Counted from the stretch's first letter, positions 14,245-22,871 are shown. The stretch is 30,418 nucleotides of DNA from a bacterium (GCA_020849855.1 JADZFO010000054.1:1-30418); one strand, 5' to 3'. Program-made: numbers and translations. The notes: a model not told the origin generated them from the letters alone.

Positions 14245-15201
14245 ATGGATCTGGTCACGGGTGTCACAGGACAGGATGGCGGCTATCTGGCCGAGCTGTT
14301 GCTGCAGTCAGGCCGCCGCACAATCGGCCTGGTACTGCCCGGCGAAAAGCTGCCCGCCTGGGTGCTGGAGCTGCAGGCGCGCGGGCTGGGCCTGGCGGCC
14401 TGCGACCTGCGCGAGCCGGGCGAGTTCCGCCAGCTCCTGCGGGAATTGAAGCCCGAGCGGGTCTTCCACTGCGCCGCGGTCTCCGTGCCGCAGCAGGCCG
14501 CCCGCAACGCCCAGGTCAGCCAGCAGATCAACATCACCAGTGTGGAAGTGCTTTGCGACTGGCTGCGCCGGGAAGCCGCGGAGGCCAGGGTGCTGACGGT
14601 CAGCTCCAGCGCGGTCTTCGGCCCGGCGGTTGAAGGCCCCTGCGACGAGAGCTTCGCTTCGCAGCCCGAGGGTGAGTACGCGCAGCAGAAGGCCAGGGTG
14701 CGCCAGCTTGCTGTCGAGACCCGGGCCCGCGGCCTCTTCTGCGCCTGCGCCATTCCCTTTAACCATGAAAGCCCGCGGCGGCCGGACAGCTTTGTGCTGC
14801 CCAAGGTCTGCCGCGCGGCGGCCAGCATCAGCCTCGGCCGGCAGCAAAGCCTGGAGCTTGGCGCGCTCAGCCCCAGCCGGGACTGGGGCTATGCGCCGGA
14901 ATATGTGCAGGCCATGCAGTGGATGCTGGATGTCCCTGAACCCCATGAGCTGGTCCTGGCCACCGGCGAGGCGCATTCAGTGCAAGAGCTGGTAGAGCTG
15001 GCCTTCTCGCTGGGCGGCCTGAACTGGAAGGAGCATGTCAGCAGCGACGCCGGTCTCATCCGCCCCGGGGATGCCCAGCTCAGCGTCGGCAACCCGCGAA
15101 GGGCTTATGTTGAGCTGGGCTGGGAAGCCCGGACAAAATTCGAGGCGCTGGTGCGGCTCGTTTTCGAGCAGCTGCGCAGTGAACTGGCGGCGGCGCGCTA
15201 G
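14245..15201 (+). CDS. GDP-mannose 4,6-dehydratase-like SDR epimerase/dehydratase
   Basis: 318 aa. An extended short-chain dehydrogenase of the Gmd type. The Rossmann glycine motif is VTGVTGQDGGYLAELLLQSG at the very start. FHCAAVSVPQQAARN follows, then TVSSSAVFGP for the Ser region, and EYAQQKARVR supplies the YxxxK pair. Gmd-like landmarks NHESPRRPDSFVLPKV and SPSRDWGYAPEYVQAMQWML are clear. It is a little shorter than classical Gmd (~345-370 aa), so activity on a different NDP-sugar is possible. The longer frame from 14158 is rejected: the family begins at the ATG at 14245 and a -10 precedes it. No sugar-pathway genes are adjacent. Confidence 0.85.
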   Translation: MDLVTGVTGQDGGYLAELLLQSGRRTIGLVLPGEKLPAWVLELQARGLGLAACDLREPGEFRQLLRELKPERVFHCAAVSVPQQAARNAQVSQQINITSVEVLCDWLRREAAEARVLTVSSSAVFGPAVEGPCDESFASQPEGEYAQQKARVRQLAVETRARGLFCACAIPFNHESPRRPDSFVLPKVCRAAASISLGRQQSLELGALSPSRDWGYAPEYVQAMQWMLDVPEPHELVLATGEAHSVQELVELAFSLGGLNWKEHVSSDAGLIRPGDAQLSVGNPRRAYVELGWEARTKFEALVRLVFEQLRSELAAAR

Positions 15202-15245
15202 GCACAACTTTGTCTGAAGGGCTTTCGGCAATGACATTTATTTGC

Positions 15246-15251
15246 TACACT
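15246..15251 (+). promoter_or_regulatory. -10 hexamer TACACT upstream of ssb
   Basis: TACACT lies 29 bases before the ssb ATG, giving a conventional leader that includes GAGGAAGG. This contrasts with the leaderless neighbours. Confidence 0.4.
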
Positions 15252-15280
15252 TGCGTTGAGTTAAACGCTCGAGGAAGGCA

Positions 15281-15790
15281 ATGGCATCTTTAAACCGTGT
15301 CCTGCTCATCGGTAACGTGGGCCGGGATCCCGAAGTGCGCTATACCCAGAACGGACGCGCGGTGGGCAACTTCTCGCTGGCCACCACGGATGTCTTCGGC
15401 GGCCGCGACGGCGCGGAGCGCCAGGAGCGCACCGAGTGGCACAACATCGTGGTCTGGGGCCGCAACGCGGAGATCGCGCAGCAGTATGTGCGCAAGGGCC
15501 GCCAGCTCTATGTTGAAGGCCGCCTGCAGACCCGCGACTGGGTCGATCCCCAGGGCGTCAAGCACTACAAGACCGAGGTCGTCTGCGACCGCTTCCTGCT
15601 GCTGGGACGCCGCGATGAAGGCGGCGGCGGCGGAGATTACAACGGCGGTGGCGGTGGCGGTGGCTATTCCCGCGGCCAGTCGCAGGGCGGCTATGCTGGC
15701 GGCCCCAGCCAGGCCTTTGACGACTTTGACGTGGGAGACCTGGGCCCGCCGCTGGATATGGATGACAATCCGCTCAGCCCCGGCGACTAG
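15281..15790 (+). CDS. ssb: Single-stranded DNA-binding protein
   Basis: 169 aa. OB fold over residues 1-108 with MASLNRVLLIGNVGRDPEVR, then FSLATTDVF, ERTEWHNIVVWGRNAEIAQQ and GRQLYVEGRLQTRDW. A glycine-rich linker (about 113-140) and an acidic end follow. The tip reads MDDNPLSPGD where most bacterial SSBs end in DDDIPF; the aromatic last residue that docks partner proteins is missing. A strong GAGGAAGG site precedes the ATG. It is not next to rpsF or rpsR, so it may be a stand-alone or second SSB. Confidence 0.95.
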   Translation: MASLNRVLLIGNVGRDPEVRYTQNGRAVGNFSLATTDVFGGRDGAERQERTEWHNIVVWGRNAEIAQQYVRKGRQLYVEGRLQTRDWVDPQGVKHYKTEVVCDRFLLLGRRDEGGGGGDYNGGGGGGGYSRGQSQGGYAGGPSQAFDDFDVGDLGPPLDMDDNPLSPGD

Positions 15791-15875
15791 TCCCGGACAG
15801 GAGTCTGAACGACACCGGCTGATCTGCGTCTCACTGTGACCAGGGGAGGCCCATGGGGCCGCGCTGGAGGGTTGA

Positions 15876-16589
15876 ATGCGACTTAAGTACACAGTTCTGA
15901 TCAGCGCCGTGATGCTGCTTCTTGGCAGCGCGGCGCTTTATGCGGCGGATAAGCCCAAGACCATCAAGGGCAGCTTCACGGCGGAGCTGAACATGGCCGC
16001 GCCCAAAAGCAAGACCGCCAGCGGCGCGGGCAAGGCCGGCGCGGCGAAGAACTCCACGCCGATCCCCGGTTTTGACGGCAACATGAACTTCAAGGGCCAG
16101 CTCTTCTGGGAGTCGCCAAAGCTCAGGGTCGACCTGACCGAGAAGAACACCGGCGAGAGCATGCGCATCCACGTGGACTTCAGCACCAGCGAGGCCTGGC
16201 TGCTGTATCCCGACACGCTCAACGGCATCAAGGGCAAGCTCGGCCAGCTGGACCAGGCCGGCTACATCGGCCAGTTCAAGAGCCTGCTGCAGCAGGGCGA
16301 CGCCCGTGGCAAGCTGCCCGAGGGCTGGTCGCGTTCCAAAAACGGCTCGGAGAAGGTCGGCTCCAGTGACGCCACCAAGTGGAGCGTCAAGGGCCCCAAG
16401 GGGGAGCAGGTGCTGTGGTGGATCGGCAAGGACGACAAGCCGCTCAAAGTCACGGCCGGCGCCTCCGGTGAAAGCCGCCTGAGCATCAACTTTGGCGAGC
16501 TGAGCTATGGCGCCAGTATCCCCGCCGACAGCTTCAGCGTGCCCAAGGACTACACGGTGATCAGCTTCAAGGAGCCGAAGAAGAAATAG
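15876..16589 (+). CDS. LolA-like periplasmic protein
   Basis: 237 aa. The signal peptide is MRLKYTVLISAVMLLLGSAA with likely cleavage after LYAA. The mature part resembles LolA/LolB-type folds: GNMNFKGQLFWESPKLRVDL, VDFSTSEAWLLYPDTLNGIK, VLWWIGKDDKPLKVTAG, then LSINFGELSYGASIPADSF. Such proteins carry lipoproteins or lipids across the periplasm, or sense them (RseB-like). The assignment is by strand pattern and landmarks, so only the fold class is proposed. GGAGGG precedes the ATG at 15876. The extra Lys/Ala-rich insertion at about residues 44-65 is unusual. Confidence 0.6.
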   Translation: MRLKYTVLISAVMLLLGSAALYAADKPKTIKGSFTAELNMAAPKSKTASGAGKAGAAKNSTPIPGFDGNMNFKGQLFWESPKLRVDLTEKNTGESMRIHVDFSTSEAWLLYPDTLNGIKGKLGQLDQAGYIGQFKSLLQQGDARGKLPEGWSRSKNGSEKVGSSDATKWSVKGPKGEQVLWWIGKDDKPLKVTAGASGESRLSINFGELSYGASIPADSFSVPKDYTVISFKEPKKK

Positions 16590-16682
16590 CCGCGGCCCGC
16601 GGCCTTCTGCCTGCCTGCCTCAGGCCTGCTCAACAGTCTGCTCTTCATTCCGCTGGCTGCGGGCACTATCCATCCAGCGCGC

Positions 16683-16688
16683 TAGAAT
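16683..16688 (+). promoter_or_regulatory. Leaderless-type -10 hexamer TAGAAT (N6) for the 16695 gene
   Basis: TAGAAT, CAGCGC, ATG at 16695; no ribosome site in the gap. Confidence 0.7.
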
Positions 16689-16694
16689 CAGCGC

Positions 16695-17942
16695 ATGGCG
16701 CGCCAGTCCATATTGCAGACTGACTTGTTTGCTGAGCTGCTGCCTGCCCTGCGCGAATGGAGCAGCGCTGCAGCGGGCCTGCGCGACAACGCCCTCTACC
16801 AGCTCCTCAGCCGCTCGGCGGGCCGGCGCCAGGCCGCCGCCAGAAGGAACATCCCGCTGCAGCTCGGCAGCTATGGCCTCGGCTTTGCCATGGTCCTTGG
16901 CCTCAGCTATTTCCTGCTGCCGCGCTTTGTCTATGTGCCCTTTGATATCCGCCTGCCCCTGGCGCTGCTGATCGCGGCCGTCATGCTGGTCTCCTTCTGG
17001 ATGTCCACCGGGCTGTACGACACCGCCATCTATGCCCTGCGTCTGCTCTCCAAGCCCGGCAGCCTCGGCGCCGGCGAGCTGATCCTTGACGAGTCCATGC
17101 TCTCCGCGCGCCTCGACGAGCGCGAGTTCGTCTGCGCGCTGGTGGCCGTGTGCGTGCCGCGCCTGTGGCTACGCTGGGCCTTTGCCGCGCCGGTCTTCCT
17201 GTCCCTCTACGCGCTCTTTCTGGTGGTCATCAACCTGGTGGAGTCCTCGGCCCGCCTGGGCTGGATGGCCCAGCTGCCTTACAGCTATGAGCCCCTGCAG
17301 GTGCTGAAGCTCATGCCCCTCAGCCTGCTGGTGCTTTACAGCGTCGGCTTCCTCAGCTCCATTCTTATGCTGCTCTTTCTCATCGCCCTGGGCCGCTCGA
17401 TCGCCCAGTTCTGGCAGGCCCAGATGGTGGCCGCCTCCGTCGCCGCGGTGCAGCTGCTTTACATCCCCCTCGGCTTCGCGGCCTTCTTCAACTGGTACGA
17501 CTACATGACCACGGCCTATGCCGATCTGGCCACCCTCGGCGCGGCCATCGCGCCCTTCGGCCCGCTGGCCTGGTACGCGGCGGTGATGCACTTCGCGCGG
17601 CCGCGGCCACTGCTGCGCATCTTCCTCGCCGCCCTGCCACCGCCCGCCGGCATCGTCCTGTGGTGGCTGATGATCCTGAACCTCGGCGGCGGCATCAGCG
17701 ATTCCAGCCTGCGCAACCTGGGCAACACCATGGGCTGGTACTTCTCCAGCGCCGCGCTGATGAACCCCCTGGCCCTGCCCTATGGCCCCTGCCTCGGCGT
17801 CAGCGCGAAGGTCGCCGGCGCCTTCTGCTCCATGCAGTGGTACCGCCTGCCCCTGCTGCTGCTGATGCTGGCCGCGCTGGCCGGGATCTGTGCCACCGCC
17901 GCACGTCACGCGGTCTATGACTGGCGCCACGCCGAGGATTGA
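16695..17942 (+). CDS. Polytopic membrane protein, function unknown
   Basis: 415 aa with about eight hydrophobic segments: FAMVLGLSYFLLPRFVYVPF, LPLALLIAAVMLVSFWMSTG, FAAPVFLSLYALFLVVINLV, LMPLSLLVLYSVGFLSSILM, MVAASVAAVQLLYIPLGFAA, GPLAWYAAVMHFA, LPPPAGIVLWWLMILNLGGG and LPLLLLMLAALAGICATAA. A soluble loop ELILDESMLSARLDEREF lies between segments two and three. The layout resembles ABC-2-type permease halves, but no family is firmly recognised. The next gene, a clostripain-type lipoprotein, starts 89 bases later on the same strand. Confidence 0.7.
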   Translation: MARQSILQTDLFAELLPALREWSSAAAGLRDNALYQLLSRSAGRRQAAARRNIPLQLGSYGLGFAMVLGLSYFLLPRFVYVPFDIRLPLALLIAAVMLVSFWMSTGLYDTAIYALRLLSKPGSLGAGELILDESMLSARLDEREFVCALVAVCVPRLWLRWAFAAPVFLSLYALFLVVINLVESSARLGWMAQLPYSYEPLQVLKLMPLSLLVLYSVGFLSSILMLLFLIALGRSIAQFWQAQMVAASVAAVQLLYIPLGFAAFFNWYDYMTTAYADLATLGAAIAPFGPLAWYAAVMHFARPRPLLRIFLAALPPPAGIVLWWLMILNLGGGISDSSLRNLGNTMGWYFSSAALMNPLALPYGPCLGVSAKVAGAFCSMQWYRLPLLLLMLAALAGICATAARHAVYDWRHAED

Positions 17943-18031
17943 TTGCCTGGCGCAGGCCCGCGGCGCGCGGCTCAAGGGCGCAGCAGTTACCTGCGGCCCC
18001 GGCGCTGTATCCACACTTTCGACAGGAAGCA

Positions 18032-19804
18032 ATGACACGGCTGAAATCACTGCGCTTCCATGGCCTGCCCGCGCGGCGCTGCGCATCTGCATGCCTCGGC
18101 GCGCTATGCCTGCTGCTCTGGCTGGCTGCCTGCTCGGCGCAAGACCCCGCGCTGCAGCCGGGCGCCCAGACTCCCGCCGAAAACCTAACGCCACCGGCGC
18201 CGGGTGCTCCCCTTCTACCACCCTTCAGCACTGGCGGCGAGCTGCAGACCATCACCCGCTCGGCCAGCCAGTACATCCTTTCTTCCGCCGACCTGCAGTC
18301 CGGCTTTGGCGCGGCCTTCGATGGTGAGTACCTGACCCTGGGCGATCCGCTTCTGCCCAGCTATGCCGTCTTCGCGGCCTATCTCGCCCCCGACGCGCCC
18401 CTGCCCTCCATGCTGCAGCTCAGCGGCGAGGCCGGCGGCCTCTGGCTGGCCCGCGCCGACTGGCAGCGCCCCGCCTGGCAGCTCGAAGGCTCTGCGCTCA
18501 GCTTCAGCTCCACGGCCTCTCTGCCCTTGGCCCCCGAGGGCCTGCTCAGTGCGCAGCGCGAGCTGCGCCTGGCCCTCTTCTGCCCCGCCGGCAGCTCGGC
18601 GCGGGTAAAGCTTGACCTTAATCTCAGCTCCGCCCCGCAGACGCCCTGGAACCTGCTGCTCTGGATGGCCGCCGACAACAACCTCTCGCCCTATGGCGTG
18701 CTGGACCTCAACGAACTGGAGTCCGTCGGCTCAACGCCCGGCGTGCGCATCCTGGCCGGCTATGACATCCCTTACGACTGGGAGCCCGGCACGACAGGCA
18801 TCGAGCAGGTCAACTTCATCAGGCTCGCGGCCGATGCCAACCCCGCCGCCGTCAAGGCCGACGCCGACCCGGCCAACATCAGCTTTGAGCGCAGCGGCTA
18901 TGACTGCGGCGACCCGCGGCACCTGCGCGAGTTTGTCCAGTGGGCCAGCGACAACTTCCCGGCCCAGCGCACCGCCCTCGTGCTCTGGGGCCACGGCACA
19001 GGCTGGCGCCCGGAGCGCGACGCCCCGCCCGCCGACAAAGGAGGTTCGTCTGTCAGCGGCGGCCCGGCTGCCCGACGCGGCGGCTCCGGCGTGCTGATCG
19101 ACTACACCGACGGAATCGGCGGCCACAGCAGCAACGGCTGGATCGCCTCTGAGCTTTCCGGCTTCCACTTTGACCTGCTGCTCTTCGACTCCTGCTTCAT
19201 GGGCGATCTCGAGAGCCTTTTCGAGTACCGCGAGCTGGCGGACTACATGATCGCCAGCGAGCTCGTCGTGCCGATCTGGGGCTTCCCCTACGACGCCGTG
19301 CTGCAGAACTGGACCAGCTCACCCGGCATCCTGGACCCTCCGGCGGTGGGCCGCATCTTCATCGACGAGTTCACCGCCGAGTATGAGGACCGCGAGATCT
19401 GCCACGCCCTGGTTGACTCCGCCGCGCTCAGCGAGCTGGGCGGCGAGCTGCAGTTCCTCGGCCTGAGCCTGCAGTTCGCGCCTAAGCCCGAGTGGGACAT
19501 CTTCAGGGCAGCGGTCAACGAGCAGCCCCTGCCCGGCGAGCTGCAGGACATTGGCGCCTTCCTTGCCGATTACATCCCGGCCACCAGCGACCAGACCCTG
19601 CGCTCGCAGGCCCAGCAGTGCCTCAGCGCCTACGAGGAGAGCATCGTCTACTTCGCCTCCGAGAACGCACCCGGCCGCAGCGGCCTGAGCATGTTCCTGC
19701 CCGGCCCCGGCTATACCAGCTCCTATGCCGCAATGTACCGCCCTATGGCTTTCAACCAGTACACGCAGTGGCTGGAAAGCCTGGAAGCAGTCGGGTTTGA
19801 GTAA
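18032..19804 (+). CDS. Clostripain-family (C11) cysteine peptidase lipoprotein
   Basis: 590 aa. The signal peptide ends in lipobox LAAC (C34), so it should be lipid-anchored. A ~180-residue N-terminal region of unknown type precedes the peptidase. The C11 domain starts near WNLLLWMAADNNLSPYGVLD. The catalytic dyad is visible: H321 in VLWGHGTGW and C388 in LLFDSCFMGDLESLFEYREL, followed by ADYMIASELVVPIWGFPYD. C11 enzymes cleave after basic residues and often need calcium. The ATG at 18032 is chosen because AGGAAG precedes it and the signal peptide starts there; the open frame to 17939 would add 31 Arg/Ala-rich residues. The gene ends just before the inverted heptamer array. Confidence 0.88.
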   Translation: MTRLKSLRFHGLPARRCASACLGALCLLLWLAACSAQDPALQPGAQTPAENLTPPAPGAPLLPPFSTGGELQTITRSASQYILSSADLQSGFGAAFDGEYLTLGDPLLPSYAVFAAYLAPDAPLPSMLQLSGEAGGLWLARADWQRPAWQLEGSALSFSSTASLPLAPEGLLSAQRELRLALFCPAGSSARVKLDLNLSSAPQTPWNLLLWMAADNNLSPYGVLDLNELESVGSTPGVRILAGYDIPYDWEPGTTGIEQVNFIRLAADANPAAVKADADPANISFERSGYDCGDPRHLREFVQWASDNFPAQRTALVLWGHGTGWRPERDAPPADKGGSSVSGGPAARRGGSGVLIDYTDGIGGHSSNGWIASELSGFHFDLLLFDSCFMGDLESLFEYRELADYMIASELVVPIWGFPYDAVLQNWTSSPGILDPPAVGRIFIDEFTAEYEDREICHALVDSAALSELGGELQFLGLSLQFAPKPEWDIFRAAVNEQPLPGELQDIGAFLADYIPATSDQTLRSQAQQCLSAYEESIVYFASENAPGRSGLSMFLPGPGYTSSYAAMYRPMAFNQYTQWLESLEAVGFE

Positions 19805-19808
19805 AGGC

Positions 19809-19943
19809 AATGGCTAACGGCTAATGTCTAATGTCTAATGTCTAATGGCTAAGACAGAGAAGACTCACGACGCCTTCACATTACGCATCTTCTCTTCCAT
19901 TAGCCATTAGCCATTAGCCATTAGACATTAGCCATTAGCCATT
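19809..19943. repeat. Inverted arrays of 7-bp repeats (CTAATGG/CTAATGT) forming a ~55-bp hairpin
   Basis: The left arm (19809-19863) is built of seven-base units (variants of CTAATGG and CTAATGT) followed by AGAGAAGA. The right arm (19888-19943) is TCTTCTCT followed by the complementary units (CCATTAG, one ACATTAG). The arms pair along almost their whole length with a few mismatches, around a 24-base loop. It is AT-rich in a GC-rich genome, lies between two co-directional genes, and has no coding potential. Confidence 0.92.
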
Positions 19944-19972
19944 CTTCAGTCACCTTTGGCAGTGGACGGGCC

Positions 19973-19978
19973 TAGAAT
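19973..19978 (+). promoter_or_regulatory. Leaderless-type -10 hexamer TAGAAT (N6) for the carboxyltransferase
   Basis: TAGAAT, ACTCCC, ATG at 19985. It follows the heptamer hairpin by 29 bases. Confidence 0.7.
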
Positions 19979-19984
19979 ACTCCC

Positions 19985-21694
19985 ATGGAGCTTCTCCCCA
20001 CCCGCGTCAATCCCTCCGGCGATGACTTCAAGCGCAACGCTGAGCACCACCGCGGCCTTGAGGCGCAGTACGACGAGATCCTGGCGCGGATCAAGGAAGG
20101 CGGCGGCGAGAAGTACCAGGCGCGCCAGCGTGAGCAGGGCAAGCTGCTGGCCCGCGAGCGCCTGGAGCTGCTGCTCGACCCGGGCACGCCCTGGCTGGAG
20201 CTGTCCAGCCTGGCCGGCTACCAGCTCTACGACTCCGACCCCCTGCCCGCCGGCGGGCTGATCTCCGGCGTCGGCTCGGTCCAGGGCCGCCCCTGCATGA
20301 TCCTGGCCAACGACGCCACGGTCAAGGGCGGCACCTACCACCCGATCACCGTGCGCAAGCACCTGCGGGCGCAGGAGATCGCGCTGGAGAACCGCCTGCC
20401 CTGCATCTACCTCGTCGATTCCGGCGGCGCCTTCCTGCCGATGCAAAGCGAGGTCTTCCCGGACTACGACGACTTCGGCCGGATCTTCTACAACCAGGCG
20501 CGGCTCTCCGCGGCCGGCATCCCGCAGCTATCCGCCGTGCTTGGCATGTGCACGGCCGGCGGCGCCTATGTGCCGGCGATGAGCGACGAGGCGGTGATCA
20601 CCAAAGGCGGCACAATCTTCCTCGCCGGCCCGCCGCTGGTCCAGGCCGCCACCGGCGAGATCATCAGCGCCCGCGAGCTCGGCGGCGGCGAGGTTCATAC
20701 GCGCATCTCCGGCGTGGCCGACCGCCTGGCCGAGGACGACCCCCACGCCATCCGCATCCTGCGGGATATGGTGGAGGCGCTGGGCCGGAGCGCGGACTTC
20801 AGTCCGCATTCTTCTTCTTACGTAGGGGCCGCAGAAATGCGGCCCGGTTCCGTAGGGGCCGCAGAAATGCGGCCCGGGAACACGGCCCCCATTTCTGGGG
20901 GCCCTACCCGCGATAACCCCCTCCCCCCGCGCTATGACCCGGCCGAGCTCTACGGCCTCGTCCCCGCCGACCTGCGCAAACCCTACGAGGTCAAGGAGGT
21001 CATCGCCCGCCTGGTGGATGACAGCCGCTTCCATGAGTTCAAGCGCGAGTATGGCGAGACCCTGATCTGCGGCTTCGCCCGCATCGAGGGCTACCTCGTC
21101 GGCATCCTGGCCAACCAGGGCATCCTCTTCAGCACCTCCGCGCTGAAGGCGACGCACTTCATCGAGCTGTGCTGCCAACGCGGGGTGCCGCTGCTCTTCC
21201 TGCAGAACATCACCGGCTACATGGTCGGCCGCGAGGCCGAGCACGGCGGCATCGCCAAGGACGGCGCGAAGATGGTCCACGCGGTGGCCAACGCCCAGGT
21301 GCCGAAGTTTACCGTGATCATCGGCGGCAGCTATGGCGCGGGCAACTACGGCATGTGCGGCCGCGGCTATCAGCCCCGCCTGCTGTGGATGTGGCTGAAC
21401 AGCCGCATCTCTGTGATGGGCGGCGAGCAGGCGGCGGCGGTGCTGGCGCAGGTCAAGCAGGAGCAGCTGGCCCGCGAGGGCGCCGAGCCGATGACCCCCG
21501 AAGAAGAAGCCATGTTCAAGCACCCGACCCTGGAAAAGTACGAGCGCGAGGGCAGCCCCTACTACTCCACGGCCAGGCTGTGGGACGATGGCATCCTGCG
21601 CATCCGCGACACTCGCAGCGCCCTGGCGCTGAGCATCGCGATGAGCCTCGGCGCGCCAGTTGGCGGAATGAAGATGGGAGTGATCAGGATGTGA
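19985..21694 (+). CDS. Acyl-CoA carboxylase carboxyltransferase (methylcrotonyl-CoA carboxylase beta type) with an in-frame REP insertion
   Basis: 569 aa, cytosolic. It transfers carboxyl from biotin to an acyl-CoA. Landmarks: [53 protein letters not shown] then [20 protein letters not shown] in the N-half; [60 protein letters not shown] and [18 protein letters not shown] in the C-half. GE-ISA-ELGGG and QNITGYMVG match the 3-methylcrotonyl/geranyl-CoA group best. Between the halves (residues about 269-315) the usual short linker is replaced by palindrome-encoded sequence, including [10 protein letters not shown] twice in near tandem. The frame stays open. No biotin-carboxylase subunit is adjacent. 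Confidence 0.93.
   Translation: MELLPTRVNPSGDDFKRNAEHHRGLEAQYDEILARIKEGGGEKYQARQREQGKLLARERLELLLDPGTPWLELSSLAGYQLYDSDPLPAGGLISGVGSVQGRPCMILANDATVKGGTYHPITVRKHLRAQEIALENRLPCIYLVDSGGAFLPMQSEVFPDYDDFGRIFYNQARLSAAGIPQLSAVLGMCTAGGAYVPAMSDEAVITKGGTIFLAGPPLVQAATGEIISARELGGGEVHTRISGVADRLAEDDPHAIRILRDMVEALGRSADFSPHSSSYVGAAEMRPGSVGAAEMRPGNTAPISGGPTRDNPLPPRYDPAELYGLVPADLRKPYEVKEVIARLVDDSRFHEFKREYGETLICGFARIEGYLVGILANQGILFSTSALKATHFIELCCQRGVPLLFLQNITGYMVGREAEHGGIAKDGAKMVHAVANAQVPKFTVIIGGSYGAGNYGMCGRGYQPRLLWMWLNSRISVMGGEQAAAVLAQVKQEQLAREGAEPMTPEEEAMFKHPTLEKYEREGSPYYSTARLWDDGILRIRDTRSALALSIAMSLGAPVGGMKMGVIRM
20792..20908 (+). repeat. REP palindromes inside the carboxyltransferase coding sequence
   Basis: Four palindromes in a row: GCGGACT-TC-AGTCCGC (20792-20807); two standard REP units beginning GTAG at 20822 and 20852 (GGGCCGCA-GAAA-TGCGGCCC, 30-base period); and one inverted unit (20884-20903) with arms GGCCCCCA/TGGGGGCC around TTTC, with its GTAG foot on the minus strand at 20904-20907. 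Total length is compatible with the reading frame and no stop is introduced. Confidence 0.93.
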
Positions 21695-21700
21695 TATTCT
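21695..21700 (+). promoter_or_regulatory. Leaderless-type -10 hexamer TATTCT (N6) for the SIR2-like gene
   Basis: TATTCT overlaps the last bases of the carboxyltransferase region, followed by AAACAA and ATG 21707. Confidence 0.6.
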
Positions 21701-21706
21701 AAACAA

Positions 21707-22864
21707 ATGAGTTCCGATTACCCTAGTTTGGGCGAGATTCTGGACTTGATTCGCCGCAGCCATGCGGAAAAAAACGTTTTGCTTGGCAATGGCTTCTCCA
21801 TCTCCCTTTTCCCCTCTTTCCACTACCCCTCGCTTGCTGATGTGTTGATGCGTCAACAATCGCGCCTTCAAGAGAGGTTTCACGTCAATATTCCAGAATT
21901 GATTTCTCGCAGTGGATTGACAGATTTCGAACGCCTAAGTCAACTACTGCAAAGCACGTCAAAAATCGTTACGATTTATCCAAGTGCTTCCGACACTTCT
22001 TTGAAGGAGGATCTCGAATCTGATGCTGAACTGCTTCGACATGCTCTTGCCAGCGCAATACAGCACGTCCATCCAGATCGAAGAGGACTTGTCGCGGAAA
22101 ATACCTATGCAAGTTGTCGTGAGACACTATCGATGTTTGACACTGTCTTTACAACAAATTATAATCTCTTATTGGAATGGACATTACTTGCGAGGTTACA
22201 TAACCATCGAGTAAGTGACGATAAGTACGACGGATTCAAATTCTATCAACGAGCGCGGCGTCACATGCAGCACTATGACGACGATGCTTTGCCATTTAGT
22301 AGGTACGGTACCATAAATGATCAGTATCTTCAAACTACTAACCGAAAGCGTCCTCAGAATGTGTTTTATTTGCACGGGGCGCTACATCTCTATATTCAAA
22401 GCGGTGAACTCACCAAACTAAAAGGGCAGCGAGATGACAATGACTTCATGCTCGTGCCGTACATTCGGTGCATGACCGATAGTGGATTGCTTCCTCTAAT
22501 AGTTGCCGAATCTGATCCTAAGTCAAAAATGAGGATCATTCGTGAGCAAAAGTACCTGAGAGACGCTTATGATGCTTTAAGAACTAGGTCAGGCACTTTA
22601 GTCATATTTGGGAGCAAGCTGTACCAAGATGGTCACGATACACATATTGCTGACGCAATTGTAGAAAGTCAGGTTTCAAAGGTGTACTTTGGATATCAAG
22701 TGAGCCACAAGAAAGAAAGAGACCGAAGGCTAATTGAAGCACAGATTCTGTCTTGGACTGACGAAAGAGATGAGATTCGCCGTCATGGGAAATTGCTGCC
22801 AAAGTTAGAAGTCATATTCTACGATACGTCACCGCAATCATTCTGGAGAGCAAACACACTATAG
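21707..22864 (+). CDS. SIR2-like (DUF4917-type) protein, possible defence NADase
   Basis: 385 aa. SIR2-fold marks: VLLGNGFSISL (G27-x-G29-x-S31, equivalent to GAGxS), MFDTVFTTNYNLLLEW (TTNY at 149-152, equivalent to TQN), FYLHGALHLYI (H223 in the position of the catalytic His) and TLVIFGSKLYQDGHDTHIAD. This arrangement matches DUF4917-type proteins in the SIR2 clan. SIR2-like proteins in other anti-phage systems deplete NAD+; that role here is inference. The base composition is visibly richer in A and T than the flanking genes, indicating transfer. The stop is eight bases from the stop of the convergent gene. Confidence 0.7.
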   Translation: MSSDYPSLGEILDLIRRSHAEKNVLLGNGFSISLFPSFHYPSLADVLMRQQSRLQERFHVNIPELISRSGLTDFERLSQLLQSTSKIVTIYPSASDTSLKEDLESDAELLRHALASAIQHVHPDRRGLVAENTYASCRETLSMFDTVFTTNYNLLLEWTLLARLHNHRVSDDKYDGFKFYQRARRHMQHYDDDALPFSRYGTINDQYLQTTNRKRPQNVFYLHGALHLYIQSGELTKLKGQRDDNDFMLVPYIRCMTDSGLLPLIVAESDPKSKMRIIREQKYLRDAYDALRTRSGTLVIFGSKLYQDGHDTHIADAIVESQVSKVYFGYQVSHKKERDRRLIEAQILSWTDERDEIRRHGKLLPKLEVIFYDTSPQSFWRANTL

Positions 22865-22871
22865 TCTCTGT

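Noticed and set aside
20528-21883. 451-residue open frame on the minus strand
   Set aside because: It lies opposite the carboxyltransferase gene, has low-complexity composition (A, H, R, G) typical of high-GC shadow frames, and has no domain.
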